NCBI GenBank assembly: GCA_018105865.1
Contig: CM030852.1
Coordinates: 15,461,537 to 15,525,536, forward strand
Reading direction: 5' to 3'
Origin: Metaphire vulgaris
Lineage: Eukaryota > Annelida > Clitellata > Crassiclitellata > Megascolecidae
DNA: 64,000 nt
Shown: piece by piece, positions 29,969-42,309 of the stretch
How positions within the stretch are numbered: the stretch's first letter is position 1
How the letters are laid out: every line of letters begins with the position of its first letter
Notes under the pieces: generated by a model
What the model saw: the letters and a program-made list of their open reading frames with translations, nothing else
Databases searched by the model: none
What the model was told of the DNA's origin: nothing
Made by a program: the position numbers and the translations under genes

Positions 29969-30182
29969 CGGCAGAAGAGTGCCCGTCGCCCTCGGCGGCG
30001 GCGGCGGGCGGCTGTCTAAGGTCCAGCATCGCCTGATCGCCCATCGCCGCTGCCGCTACAGACTCGGCGTCTCTCCTCTGTGACTGTCGGTCCTTAGAGG
30101 ACGACGACAGCGCCCAGATGCTTCGTCCTATTTCGAGCAGACAACATGTGGCTCGGCTACGACCAAGCCATCAACCGCAGCC

Positions 30183-30220
30183 GTCGCCATCTTGCATTCC
30201 TGATTGCCATGGCAACCGCA
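30183..30220 (-). promoter_or_regulatory. CCDC74-like promoter core: YY1-like and RFX X-box-like sites
   Basis: About 215-250 bases upstream of the CCDC74-like ATG lie CGCCATCTTG (30186-30195), a YY1-type element, and ATTGCCATGGCAAC (30203-30216), a near-perfect palindromic X-box for RFX factors. RFX X-boxes sit close to start sites of many ciliary genes, which agrees with the family's ciliary association. The surrounding 30000-30200 is GC-rich relative to the rest. Confidence 0.6.
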
Positions 30221-30439
30221 AAGAGCTGAGAGGTTGCAATTTATTCGGAGGTGTTCTTCTATCTCTTGACCGCCTGCGGAACTAGGCGCTTGGGGGAGGG
30301 CGAATTAAGTGAGAGCATAGCCAACTGTCTGAAGACCATTGACTGACGTGAAGTGTTTTAATTATTAACTTTAGTGAGTAAGTTGAAAACGCCAAGACTT
30401 CCTCCTAAGGATATTATGCTAATGAAAGCACGACATCTA

Positions 30440-30960
30440 CCGATTATCTCTAAAACGTTTAGGGACGCTATAGTCGAGGAAAAGATCAAGGATCTGGAAG
30501 GAATAAAGATTGGCGGAAACAATATCAATAACAAGATTTGCTGACGACACAACACTTTTAGCATTCTCAGAAAAGGAGCTGCAGAGATTAGTGGACAAAC
30601 TGGCAGAAGCGAGTGAAGGCAAAGGACTGAAAATCAATGCAAGAAAGACGTTACTATGGTATAGTCACCAAAAGCAAAGAAGTGCCCAAATGCAGGATTC
30701 TATTAAACGGAAGAGAAATAGAGCAAGTGCGCATATCAAATACTTAATTGGGAAGCATTATCACAAGTGATGGAAGAAGCGACAAAGACATCACGACAAG
30801 AATCGGAATGGAAAATCTGCTTTCATGGAAATGAAACAGATATTAAGTAACAAGCAATTTATCCTGGACAGAGAGACACCCAAGAGCTTCCCGGGACATT
30901 GGGAAATATCAGCTAGAGTAATAGCCATCAAAGTACAAACAAAACCATGTAACATATAAA
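30440..30960 (+). mobile_element. reverse transcriptase fragment with catalytic-box relic
   Basis: Plus strand reads IVEEKIKDLEGIKIGGN, then RFADDTTLLAFSEKELQRLV and KINARKT, the block around the RT active site (FADD for the usual YADD). Frameshifts follow near 30650 and 30720, after which RISNT-like and SDGRSDKDITTRI segments continue. It is inactive. Confidence 0.85.
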
Positions 30961-31275
30961 GGTAATACAGGTGTACGCTGCAACCACAGAACATGGGAAG
31001 GAAGACGTAAATAAATCTTATGAAGAAGTAGAACAGGCAAAGAGCATAAAGGCCTATGCAGATCACAGGAAGTGCTAATAACGGTAGTTTGGAAGAAATA
31101 TTTCTCACCATAACCACATCATGAGTTAATTATATCTCTTCCAATATTAGGCTAGGAAGAGGGTTTCTACGTAGAATACTATTTCACCTTAATGAGTCTT
31201 TGTAGAACTACGATTTATTACACTCCGTCCTCATGCAGGCGCAAAGCGCGACCAAAGACGTTTACCAGTTAAGAA

Positions 31276-31449
31276 CAGGGCGCGATTTGCGGGGGAAGGG
31301 GGAATCTTCCCCCCACTGCCCAACTGCATCCCCATACTGCTACATCCCCCACCACTACATCCCCCCACTGCTACAGTTTCCAACAACTACATCCCCTCCA
31401 AGCTCGACATATCCCCCCACCACTGCTCCAGGTCACAAATCGCACCCTG
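31276..31449. mobile_element. hAT MITE, 174 bp
   Basis: Ends CAGGGCGCGATTTGCGGGGG and CAAATCGCACCCTG with an exact 8-bp duplication GTTAAGAA (31268-31275 and 31450-31457). The interior is a degenerate CTACATCCCCCCAC repeat. Confidence 0.87.
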
Positions 31450-32013
31450 GTTAAGAAGGTGCCTCTGAGGGATGGGAGAATGCGGAGGAGTTGTGTACCT
31501 ATAGCTCACTAATTAGTACCAAGTGCGTCTCACCTGCTTTGTACTATGACCCACTATATATGGTCAACAAGGCAGCGGCTCGACTGTAGGCGTTTGTTCT
31601 GCATAGATGTCGAGTTGTCGAGTTGTGAGGGATTTTGCGTCTAAGACTGTGGAGTGTAAATCAAGCGAAAGAGATTCGATGGATGTTAACTATTGCTGTT
31701 TCTTCTTGCTCATTATTCGAACTTTTCGCTCACTAACAATCGTTGCCATTGTCTGTGCATCGGTTGTCGTTGTTGTTGCACTGGGGGTTGGTCCCGGTTT
31801 GGAATGAAGTTGCCGTAACATGGCTTCAGAGCATCGACCGTCAATATTAATGTTACGAGGAACAGAAGAGTTTGCAATCATTGTTTCTGTGGCACACAGG
31901 CCTATGGAAGTATCTATAGAACCCAATGGCACCGTGGTATCCAACCTCAGGTGATGAACAGCTAGTCGACTGTTTGGATTACGTTCTTTGTTTACTTTAA
32001 ACAGACTCTTCTC

Positions 32014-32198
32014 CAGTGTTTAATCTAGACTCCTGGGCTCCGGGGCTGAAAAAGCCGAGGGGGAATTGACAAAGCCGGGGAAATTCTGCTAGGGAGCTAC
32101 TGTTAGTCCATGTAGTATGCCAAAATTTTCGGGGGAATTTGAAATTTCCGTGGGGGAAAGGTCAATTTTCCCCCGGAAACGGCCTAGATTAAACACTG
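32014..32198. mobile_element. hAT MITE, 185 bp, inside the satellite-bearing repeat
   Basis: Ends CAGTGTTTAATCTAGAC and GGCCTAGATTAAACACTG with an exact 8-bp duplication CTCTTCTC (32006-32013 and 32199-32206). Confidence 0.9.
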
Positions 32199-32569
32199 CT
32201 CTTCTCACCAATATTCGACTTCAATCGCAGAGAAAGAGACGGTGAGTAAAATAGTTCTTCTGCGGTAAAATAGGTCTTCTGTGTGAATACTGAATAGTAG
32301 TAATTCTTCACATAGGTCTATAACCGCCTGTACTTACAGGTTTATCTGTAAGGCTTAGGCCTATGACCGGGATCTTTTGCGGATTGATTTTGAAGTACCA
32401 TCGATTGATACCCTTGGGTATTAGAACTGGTGCTATAGAAGTGCAATTATATTTATCTATGAAAGATTTCGCTTTAGATCGGCGAAAAAATAAACGCGGC
32501 AACAAAAGTCCTTAAATCAAAGCAGAATAAGAACTTCAACGCCTCTGATCCATCTTCACAAAAACTGAT

Positions 32570-33350
32570 ATGATTAGTATTACTACTCAGAGTCTCAGAG
32601 ATATAAATATATATTAAATTGAAAAGCATCGTAATATTATAATAAAATAAATAAGAATTTAATATTTAAGTCAAATATTCAAAATATAAAAACACCATTG
32701 TGCTACCTTTCGCCATATCACGATTTTAATTTATAAGCAAGTGATTTTTTTGCCTCTCTATCGAATGAAACTGAACAATAGACGGTTTCTATTATAAAAA
32801 TATTAACAATTCTATATATTACTTCAAACTAATATGGTTGGTATTACTACTTAGAGATGTAAATATATATATATTAAATTGAAGAGCATCGAAATATTAT
32901 AATAAAATAAATAAGAATTTAATATTTAAGTTGAAAATTCAAAATATAAAATACCATGGTGCTACCTTTCGCAACGCTAGAACTTTGTTTTATAAGCAAG
33001 TGATTTTTCGCCATCTAGCGAATGAAACTGAACGAAAATCGGCATTCTTTTAAAATAAAATATAAGGATTCAAGATATTTACTTTAAACTAATGTGGGTT
33101 ATATTAATAACCAGATATATATATATATATATACTAAATTGCACGGCATCCAATTGTTATGTTCAAATATTAAGTTCTGTAATATTTATGTTAAAAATCC
33201 AAAATATAAAAACCATGGTGCTACCTCTCGCATTGCTAGACCATTAACCTACAAGAGAAGTGATTTTGGCCATCTAGTGAATAAAACTGAACCAGAATCA
33301 GCTTTTTATTATAAAAGTATAAAGATTCAAGATATTTAGGCCTACTTTAA
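32570..33350. repeat. satellite array, about 255-bp monomer, three units
   Basis: Each monomer carries CCATSGTGCTACCTTTCGC, GCAAGTGATTTTTGGCCATC, GCGAATGAAACTGAAC, a TTATTATAAAAATAT stretch and ATATATTAAATTGAAAAGCA. Further monomers are at 36525-36620, 36860-37240, 38965-39480, 59955-60700 and 61150-61300. Confidence 0.85.
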
Positions 33351-33831
33351 GCTAATATGGTTAGCATTACTATGCGGAGGTAAGGGGCGCAAACTCCACT
33401 ATGTCCCTCATGTCTTGACAAGGGTAACTTTAGAGAAGGTCATGCCCTTATGGCTGTGGGCATGGGCGTTTCTTGGCTATAGTATTATAGGCTTACAGTT
33501 TTGTCAGTACTTCAGCTTTCGATGCCTTTGAGAGATGAGAGGCCATGTTTAATATTACATAAACTCGAGGTCTTCCACCGTAGATGCGTCAGCGGCGTTG
33601 CATCTGCCCTGTGGGGAGATTTATGGCGGTGAGGTGAGGCGTGGTTTAGGGGACATTGTGTGAGAAAATGTAATTTCTTTACACACTGAGATGCAAGACT
33701 TTGGGGTGAGATTATCCAGCCTGTATGCAACACTGTGCGTCAGATCCATTCTCAAGGCGTCGTGACTCGCGGAACGGCGAAAGACCGTTAATATCAAACG
33801 AAAGTTCGAAAACATCAAAGATATTGGGAAC

Positions 33832-34023
33832 AGTGGCGGCTCTAGGGTTTGGCAAGTGGGGGGCCGTTGGGGTGGCAACTTCTAATCATGGGGGCCAACT
33901 ATTTGCTGTTTAATGTATGTAGCATTAAGTATAGGGTCCCAACTGGGAGGGGCCACTGGGGGGGGGCAGACACGCAATAGGGGGGCACGGGCCCCCTGGC
34001 ACTCCCCGGTGGAGCCGCCACTG
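33832..34023. mobile_element. hAT MITE, 192 bp (GGCGGCTCTAGG family)
   Basis: Ends CAGTGGCGGCTCTAGG and GGTGGAGCCGCCACTG with an exact 8-bp duplication ATTGGGAA (33824-33831 and 34024-34031). An inverted copy is at 52488-52650. Confidence 0.9.
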
Positions 34024-34906
34024 ATTGGGAACAATGGCAGAACACATTCAGTGCGATGGTTAACACAATTTCCGAAAGGAGTAGAAAGAGAGAGGAGGCA
34101 AAAAGGTCTTTTGCCAGGAAGCAATCACCGAGAAAGCACTGGTGCTAAGAACTGTAAGAATATGAGAGGCAGTGAACGAACCGATGCAGACGCTCTCAGT
34201 AAGGACTTTGCTAAGTTAATAGTAACATCGAAGCCCTGTAAACTCAATTTCAAGCTCATTTCCAATCAATACAACTGAAATCGCCTTCAATTGCTTTCCA
34301 GTCGTAGATCGTTTCATGTATTAGGTCTCATTTAACTGCACATCAGCGTAGTTTTAAGCGGAATTTAATAGATCAAAAGTAGAAACGGAGTTAGGCCGCC
34401 GATGTATGCTGGTAGAAACAATCTTCATTCAATGACCAAACTATAGCCATTGCCATTCACCATTTCCATAGCCACGCGTATCTTAAGGAAGGCTAAGCGT
34501 CGCTAAGAATACGCAGCTGCTGTTGTACTGCTTCCCAAAGTCCTCCGTATGCATCGTGAACTGGGACACAGCTTTTTGCCAACGCTTTGGTAAGTTGTCC
34601 CAACTAGTGTAATGCATTATTGAACGTTTCAAGAAATCCCACCACAAACTTTCCAAGTTTCCACCATGGGTGGGGAAGGGCTGAAAAGCCGAAGCCAAAT
34701 GTTTTGCCCTATCACTGGTATCTGTCTCTACCAGTGTGGGCGGGGGTAAGATCTAACCCTTCGGCGATGTCATTAGCGCTAATGAACATGGCCGGAGCTA
34801 GCCATTCCGGCGCCCCCTGCAACTTCGAATTTGGCGCCCTCAGCGACTTATTTTTCTCGCGGACACATAACAATTAGGTCATGCACGGATACTCTATAGG
34901 GGCCTA

Positions 34907-35474
34907 CAGTGGCGTAGCCAAGGGGGATTGGGGGTTAACCCCTCTGGCTGCCGACAAAAAATATAATGCATGAGTTTCTATGCAATTTTTAATTTTTTAC
35001 ACGATTTGTGCAAAAACCCCTTGGCTATAGAATTTAACGGTTTAAGAGATGAGGACCTCTTTTTTGCTTGCCAAGTAAAAATAGAGGACATAACCTTTTT
35101 TGTCAAGATTTTTCCAAGGTTGGTCACGGTCAAAACCAAAAACCAACCCCCCAGGGCCTCCGAGAGGGGGTAGGGGGCAACTGCACATGGGCCCGGCGGT
35201 CTGGAGGGGGCCCGGGCCGATGATGAATATCTATAATTAACAATAAAATGAGTAATAACACTAAAGAATGGTTAAGAAGTTAGCTCAGCACAGGGGCCCG
35301 GCGAGCGCACAAGGGGGCCCGGGACACAATGCTACTAAAGAAAAAAAGGTCAACACTTCATAAACGGCTGACAAGCAAAAAAAAGGTCGTCAAGAAATTT
35401 TATAAACCCGCTTCTGCCCAGGGGCCAATTTCTCTCGAAAATCCCCCACTTCAGAAAATCCTGGCTACGCCACC
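34907..35474. mobile_element. hAT element, 568 bp (GTGGCGTAGCC family)
   Basis: Ends CAGTGGCGTAGCCA and CTGGCTACGCCACC with an exact 8-bp duplication GGGGCCTA (34899-34906 and 35475-35482). It contains a truncated copy of the 11.0-kb MITE family (35152-35440) and several GACAAGCAAAAAAGG-type motifs. Confidence 0.85.
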
Positions 35475-36342
35475 GGGGCCTACGCTGAATATAGTATAAA
35501 TATTTAAAACTAATAACTATGTACAAACGGAAACGGGTTTCTTCATTATATTATTGCGCATCACTGATCTAGACCTTGGAAGCCGATATAGACATGGGCG
35601 CCCACACACTGGGGCAAAAGTGGCAATGTGCAAAGAAATTTTTTGCAACTACGGTGTAATAATGTATTTTGGATTTAACCAATATTTTCACCATAAACCG
35701 CTACCTAAATAAAGAGTAACACTAATAATAGCACCTGATTTTGTTATAGTTTGCCTGGCATTCTGGCAATGTTTTAGAATGGTCAAATTTTAAGCCTACA
35801 TTTAAAAACCTTGCCAAAACACTAACCGTGACCATTGTGTTTTGCCCCTTGGAAAAATTTCTGTGGACACCCGTGTCTATAGACACTTCAACTACAGCGT
35901 ACTTTGTCTTGACTCTCTTGAAGGTCTAAAGTCATGAGCACACCGACGCCAGGAAGCCTGCATGATGGTGGGCAGAGGCTGGCCACACTATATGTGTAGT
36001 ATGCCAGCCGGATTGCTGCGCCCCTAACTGCTGGCGCCCCTGCCTTGCGGAGTGGGTCGCTCCGGTTCTGTCACCAACCCATCTGAGTTGGGCAGCAAAA
36101 GGGGAAGTCCTCATTCCCCTTGTTATGGTAGGTCTGCAGAACTGCCGTGTTTGGGTTACGATCTCGTTTTGGCCTGTGAGCAATGAGTCTCACAGAGCAC
36201 ATTAAAACCAGCTTCCTGATGTGTAAAGCGGTAAAGGTAGGTTCCGTACTAGAATCCGAGCGTTGAGTTCCGGCGCTTATCACCGGCCTCGGCAATCAGC
36301 AACGCAGGTGGTATAATCCATTAATCTGGGGTAGATTGCCAT

Positions 36343-36496
36343 TACCTTCCCCAGACCCACGTTTTACCTCGCAGCTTAACGCTGCTCATCAGTTTACTAC
36401 CGCCCTCTAGCGACTAAAGCTAAGTCAATCTTAGGGTTTCTGCTGGAATCGAACCCGCGACCAGTGTTGTTACCACTCTGCCAACTTCCCGCCCCA
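36343..36496 (-). mobile_element. tRNA-derived SINE
   Basis: On the minus strand TGGCAGAGTGGTAACAAC (A box, 36465-36482) and GGGTTCGATTCC (B box, 36444-36455) are followed by a body with GGTCTGGGGAAGGTAATGGC. The sequence down to about 35930 may belong to the same composite. Confidence 0.7.
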
Positions 36497-36859
36497 CGGT
36501 ACATCTAGAGCCACCTGCAGAGTAAGCAGAAATCTATATTAAATTGAAAAACATCCAAATATTATGTTAAAATATTTTAAAAAAATATTATTTATGTTAA
36601 AAATCCAAAGTATAGTAGAACTAAGATATCTATCTACGGGAACTGTGTTCTCTTTAGGTATCTACTTTCCAACTTTCTCAAAAATGATTATTATTTTTCC
36701 ATGTCAGGATTTTCTTTGTTGTAATAATAATAAATTATAGTACACATTTGCAATAACAATTAAATTCACTGTAAATTATGTATATTATTTCAACTTGTGA
36801 CTACTTGACTTGTTAAACCACCATATGTTATAATTATATCTGTACGCTTATTCATTTAT

Positions 36860-37240
36860 GAGTTGGAAGCAATATTAACTAGTAAAGTTGCTACCTCTCT
36901 CAAATGCAAGGACTCTAGTTTATAGATTTTTTGGCCATCTATCGAATGAAACTGAGCCAGAAAGGGTTTTAATTATAATACTATAAGAATTTAAAATATT
37001 TCTTTAAAATAATATAGTCTAGAAAATATTAATAGCCAGAGACGTGAATATATATTCAATATAAAATATCCAAAAATCAAGCTCTAATAAAAAAGAAATG
37101 TAATGTTTATGTTAAAATCTAAAATACAAAAGAACCATAATGCTGCTTATCACAATGCTAGGACAGTCTAGTTTATAATAATTATAAGTTTTCAAGATAT
37201 TACTTTAAACTAATATGGCTGACATTTCTAACCAGATATA
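36860..37240. repeat. satellite monomers
   Basis: One and a half diverged copies of the 255-bp monomer, with GGCCATCTATCGAATGAAAC at 36930. A partial unit also lies at 36525-36620. The stretch between is AT-rich with nothing recognised. Confidence 0.75.
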
Positions 37241-37321
37241 GGTCTATAATCATCATCGTAATCATCATAATCAGCATCGTCATCACCTTCTTCATCATAA
37301 TCATAATAGCTCTCTGTCAAC

Positions 37322-38530
37322 TCATTAGTGGCAATAGCTATTCAGAAAACAGTTCCAGACCTTTTTGTCCAATGTTCAGTTTCTTCCTTCTGCAATTGTC
37401 AGTTGCTTTTTTCATATCCTTTTTGTTGTCTATCCATTTTTTTTCTGGGTCAGTCTCTTCTTTTTATCATCCTTGTATGCATAGAGTTCTTTTGGGAAGT
37501 CTCCACTCTCAAGTCTTCCATCCTATTTATTTATATGTCCATACAATTATATATTGTTAGTTTCAATATTTCTTCCAAGATTTGTTTCTTAGTAAATAGT
37601 TTGTCAATTGTGTTTCTTCCCATTCGAAATCCTGCTTGTTTCTCCGCAAGTAATCTTCCATATATATGCACTCATTCTCCTCTGGAGGAATTTATATAGG
37701 ACCTTAATACCTAGGATGCCCAGGAGTGTAATTCCTTGATAATGTTGCAGTCCGTTTTATCTTTTTTCTTTTGTATGCAGGTATAATAATTCCTCTGCTC
37801 CAGTCTTCTGGCACAGGGTCTGAGTAGTAAATCTTATTTAGTAACATAGGAAATGTATTCACTATTGTGTCTCCCCGGCTTTTATTAGTTCTGCTGGGAT
37901 ATTGACAATTCCTGGTGTGTTATTTCTATTTAGTTGTTTTATTGCTTATTCTATTTCTGTTTTAAGGAAGTCTTCTGTAGATTGCTTGATATTTCAATTA
38001 GTACATCTACAGTTCTGTCTTGTTCTGGGAATCTGGGTGTTATATAACTCTTCAAAGTGTTCTTTCCATCATAGTTTAACTTAATTTTGGTTGATTATTT
38101 CTTTCCTTTCTTATATTTGATTGTAGTCATCTTTATTTCACAGTCATCACTTACTTTATTTATGCCTTTGTATGCATCGAATGTCCTGTTTCCACTGAGA
38201 TTATTTTGTATTTCTGTTCATTGTATTTTGTAGCTTTCCCTCTTTATTCCTCCTTGGTTTTCATTTAATTTTTCTCCTGTTGTCCGGTTGACTTGTTGTT
38301 TGTTGGATGATTCCATTATTAACTTCCTTCTTTGTTCACAGAATTGTTTCACTTCTTGACTGACCAATTCCATTTGTGAGGTTGTTTGTTCCCTTCCCAC
38401 TGTTTTCAGAGCTGCTTCTTTAATTGCCTCCTTAAAATAGCTCCAATGCTCTTCCATGGAGGCTGGTTGAGTTGTTTCGACCATTTCTGCTTTTATTTCT
38501 TGTTCGTGTTTGATTCGTATTTCTTCTTCC
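37322..38530 (-). mobile_element. LINE fragment: pre-RT linker and N-terminal RT
   Basis: Minus strand reads SMEEHWSYFKEAIKEAALKT, FCEQRRKLIMESS, IEEAIKQLNRNNTPGIVNIP, YYSDPVPEDWSRGIIIPAYK, then LLAEKQAGFRMGRNTIDKLF. This is the order seen between the endonuclease and RT domains of RTE/L1-like elements. Frame breaks occur throughout. It is bounded on one side by the CTGTCC element at 38580. Confidence 0.85.
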
Positions 38531-38579
38531 TCCAGTTTTGCGACAACAAACTTTATTCTGCCTTTTGTTCCATGGAGTT

Positions 38580-38959
38580 GGGGCTGTCCATTAATTATGT
38601 CAACAATTTTTGGGCAATTTTTGACCCCTCCCCCTTGTCAACAACTGTCAACTTTCACTTACCCTCCCCCCATAATTACGTCAAACACTTTTGACCCCCA
38701 AGATCAATGACAGGTCCCAATAACAAGGTGCGGTGATGACCATTTTTTCCCTTTTTTGCTCACCGAGTGATGACCTTTTTGTCATGCTTTTTTCCATTGT
38801 AATAATTAAGTAGTATTCCATGAAATTTCCTATTTTTTGATTATTTGTAAAAAGTGAAATTGTTGACGTCAACTTCTCTTGACCTCCCCCTCTCCCTGTC
38901 AACAACTGTCAAACTTTTTCAACCCCCCCCTAAATTGTTGACGTAATTAATGGACAGCC
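38580..38959. mobile_element. CTGTCC-family inverted-repeat element, copy 1
   Basis: Ends GGGGCTGTCCATTAATTATG and GTAATTAATGGACAGCC. The interior has CAACAACTGTCAA repeats near both ends. It separates a LINE fragment from a satellite array. Confidence 0.85.
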
Positions 38960-38964
38960 AATTT

Positions 38965-39480
38965 CCTTAGTCGCATTTTGATCTAAATATGTAAATATAT
39001 ATTAAATTGAAAAGCATCTAAATAGTATGTTAGAATAAGAAAACAGTTATTGCTTATGTTGAAAATCCAAAATATAGAATAACTATGTTGCAACCTCTCG
39101 CATCGTTAGGACTTTAGCTAATAATACAAGTGATTTGTGGCCATCTATCGAATAAAACTGAACCAAAGACGGCTTTTATTACACAAATATAAGAATTCAA
39201 AATCTTATTTTAAACTGATATTGATAATACTACTAACCAGACATATAGATATATATTAAATGAAAGATATCCAATTATTATGTTCGAATAAAAATAACGT
39301 AATATTTATGTTAAAATCTAAAATATAAAAACTTCTAGTGTTACCCTTGGAGCTTTGCAATACTGGACCATTATTTTATAATGCAAGCGGAGTTTGGCCA
39401 TCTGGTGAATGAAACCAAATTTTACGAAAGCCTCTATTATAAAATGAAGGCTTTCAAGTTATAATTGAATTATAAATTCT
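38965..39480. repeat. satellite monomers
   Basis: Two monomers (GGCCATCTATCGAATAAAAC near 39139, GGCCATCTGGTGAATGAAAC near 39396), directly abutting the CTGTCC element 38580-38959. Confidence 0.8.
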
Positions 39481-39489
39481 CGCTTTTAA

Positions 39490-40350
39490 ATATTTGTGTA
39501 AATATTGGCATTGCAGCTTAGCCTATGCAGAAGCGTATTCTTGTTAGTGCAATACTCTTTGCTCATTGTGGCCTAGCAAATTAATAGTTTTGATGAGTCT
39601 CACCACTTTAAAATGCTCGGCGGTGGCGTAGCCAGAGGCCAACACTCTTGGTGACGAGTTGTCACTTTTCCCTTCTGCTATAATTTGTCGTTTCTCTGGC
39701 ACTTGAAGCGTCAATCATTTCGCACACTTTAAAATCTACCTTCATAATGACTTCGTACAAGTGGCGTTGCAGTTGCACTTACATTCTTCAGAAAAGAACA
39801 CGACACTCGATAACAAATAATTCCACTTCCACTGATGAGTCAATACAAAAAACCTACAAATTATTATTATTGTAAGTGCAGACCTAACCATCGCAAGTAG
39901 TCTCGACTAATGGGGATAGTGTAGTCCCCCAACTTTCTGGCTATCGGCTTGTTAAATCATTTCTTCGTTAATTTCATAATGTTTTTAGCCTTTTACACTG
40001 GCCATTAAGTTTTTTGTCTCCTCAAAATCCTGTCGCACTGCTCTCATAAATGCGAGAACTTTCGTTCTGTCAGTGAGTGGTTACTAAAGCATAAAGGTAA
40101 CAAGGATCTATTGGAACAAAGCTGAAAATTTCATGGGATGCAGAAATTTTACTTAGAGTGGAAGAAAACAGCGAGACAGGCTTATGAGAAAAGGCAACAG
40201 AAATGGACCAGTCCTTTTCAGTCGGAATTAAATCAGAATTGGAAAGCGTTCAAAGCAACTCGACAAACAGAGGAACTCCGCCAATGCCGTCAATTAATAG
40301 CACGCAGTGGCAAGATCATCAAGGAATGATTCTGGTCATCTTGACAATGC
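39490..40350. other. spacer: one isolated element end, otherwise nothing recognised
   Basis: GGTGGCGTAGCCAGAGG at 39625 matches the end of the 34.9-kb hAT family without a visible partner. A plus-strand frame at 40138-40329 is charged and unassigned. Confidence 0.45.
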
Positions 40351-40356
40351 CCAAAT

Positions 40357-40701
40357 GGGTCGTCCATAAATTACGTCACGCGGTTAGGGGGAGGGGATCC
40401 GGAAATTCGTGACGCAGTGTGGCGACGGGGTGAGGGTCCCGTAAGTGTGACGTCACGCAAAAAATTTAGGTCAAAATTTAGGTCATGGCCTTTGACCTTT
40501 TTTGCTTGTCAGGGATTTTGGAGAGAAAAAAATACAATTATGACCTTTTTGCTTGTCAAGACTTTTCGGAATACGATAATGGGAGGGGGTCGGCCCGATG
40601 TGACGTCATATTTTAGGGGGTTCGACGTTTTGTGACGTCGCGTTACGTAAAGGGGGTCAAAAAAGTGCCAAATGCGAGTGACGTAATTTATGGACGACCC
40701 C
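40357..40701. mobile_element. GTCGTCC-family inverted-repeat element, copy 2
   Basis: Ends GGGTCGTCCATAAATTACGT and ACGTAATTTATGGACGACCC, the best-preserved copy. Contains two exact or near-exact TGACCTTTTTTGCTTGTCA motifs 45 bases apart. Confidence 0.88.
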
Positions 40702-40840
40702 AAAGAGACTAACAGACATTCTCTCTACCTGTAGTTATATGTGCTCGTAGCCTAGTTACTCACACTCTTCCGTATATGAACTGCATGTTTCCTTTAGGTT
40801 ACGCGCTAAGAATCTATAATAATAATAATATATAATAGGC

Positions 40841-40914
<74 letters not shown>

Positions 40915-41570
40915 GAGCTATAAAATGTGAGCTCCCTATACAAAATAACATTGTGGCGCCGTATTTTGCACTCTTAACATTTCATTATAATAATTTATAG
41001 TTAATTCCTGTTAGCCCAAACATATTTTTAAAAATTTTACCCGTTAATTATTGTTAACAAGTAGAATTTTTAATTGAGGAAACTAAAGCGCGAATCTTGT
41101 TGTTTATAATATTAGTGTACTCAATGTAATTTGGTCAAATGTCGAGTCAAGTTCAAACAAAAATAGCAATAGGTATAATGTATTTCTTTTATTTTAGCAA
41201 AGTACCGTTTTATTTTAAAATTGCTGTTATTTAGAACAATATAAAATAAATAACAGCGACTAAAAAATTAGGCGAATTTCAAAAATAAACTATATCTTTA
41301 TTTCATACCGGACTCAATACAGATAGAACATTTCGCATCTATGGAAATGAAGAAAACAATATTAAGCACTATGTTGTATAGTATATAACACTTGCAGAAA
41401 TTAATTAACTAATATTTTTGACTTTATTATTCTTTTTGTATTTTAAAGCAAAGCTAAAGATGCGAAATTAAACTTCTTTTCAAAGTTTTCTAAAACATTA
41501 TTTTACTTAATGCTAAATAAAGAAGGTACAACGCCATAGATCTAAATATTGTGAGGAACTCTCTACCTGT
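40915..41570. repeat. diverged AT-rich dispersed repeat, copy 1
   Basis: Aligns by eye with 44480-45125. Shared words include TATTAGTGTACTCAATGTA, AATAGCAATAGGTATAATG, and CGCCATAGATCTAAATATTG at the end. No coding capacity seen. Confidence 0.65.
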
Positions 41571-42309
41571 ATACAAATTCGCCATTTGAGCAAGAGGGGC
41601 ACATTGCAACATGCAAATGGCTAAACTGTACAATATTCAACACACGCTTCTTAGAGACTCGTGTGTTATTAACGAATCAAAGGAATCTAATATCGCTTAA
41701 AGACTAATTTCTTTTAACTAATTTTAGCTAATTTAACCGCAAAACGTTGACACCAGTGTTTTGTGGTTAAATTAGCTAAAATTAGCAAATATAAATTGGA
41801 ATCTCTTTAAATTCAGTTATTTACTCTTTATACTACCCCGTGGTGTTCCTTCAAATAAGCTTCTTAATTCTTGTTAAGCGGGCTATATATATTTAGGCAC
41901 ACCAGCTCAACTGATAAAATTTGAATTGCTGAAATATGTAGTAGGCATATGTAGTAGGTCTCCTGAAAGATCCTATCGGGAAGTAGGCCTACTTCTGCTC
42001 GCGATAATGATGTGATATCTCTGTTTCAGTTCTCTCATAAATTCAATTTGCAAAGCTTCTCTTTATCATATTCGAGGCATTTGTTCCATCAAACAGCTGC
42101 TCCCCAAGCCTGTTCTATAATTCAGATAGCCGATGGCCCGATGCATTGGTATCTAGTCGCCTAGATTAATGCAATTCCCTGGGGTTTTTGTCTTTTGACA
42201 TCACAAGATCAATTGAGCAAACACTTCTGAGAGCACAGAATTCCAATACAATCTCCCAGATTTGAACTCGTAGACCCAGTTAGTCAGTTCTTGCATTGGT
42301 TTCCTACCA

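Larger units (their letters stand above)
31500..33360. repeat. large dispersed repeat with satellite tail, copy 1
   Basis: Shares ordered blocks with 58190-60700: a CTGCTTTGTAC..TGACC block, GATTTTGCGTCTAAG, TTATTCGAAC, GAGACGGTGAGT, a TTACAGGTTTATCT block, then tandem monomers of about 255 bases (32570-33350, about three units). Interrupted by the hAT MITE 32014-32198. Nature unknown. Confidence 0.75.

Noticed and set aside
29930..30045. Alternative upstream start (MGDQAMLDLRQPP) for the CCDC74-like gene
   Set aside because: This frame ends after 38 codons and does not join the conserved coiled coil; at most it is an upstream overlapping ORF.
33512..34278. Possible LINE protein pieces around 33.5-34.3 kb
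   Set aside because: Frames are short and lack the conserved RT-tail words seen in the other LINE fragments; only the MITE at 33832-34023 is supported.
34483..34698. Frame with ESLWWDFLKRSI resembling a mariner-type transposase end
   Set aside because: Similarity is confined to a few residues, with no catalytic block or terminal repeats found nearby.
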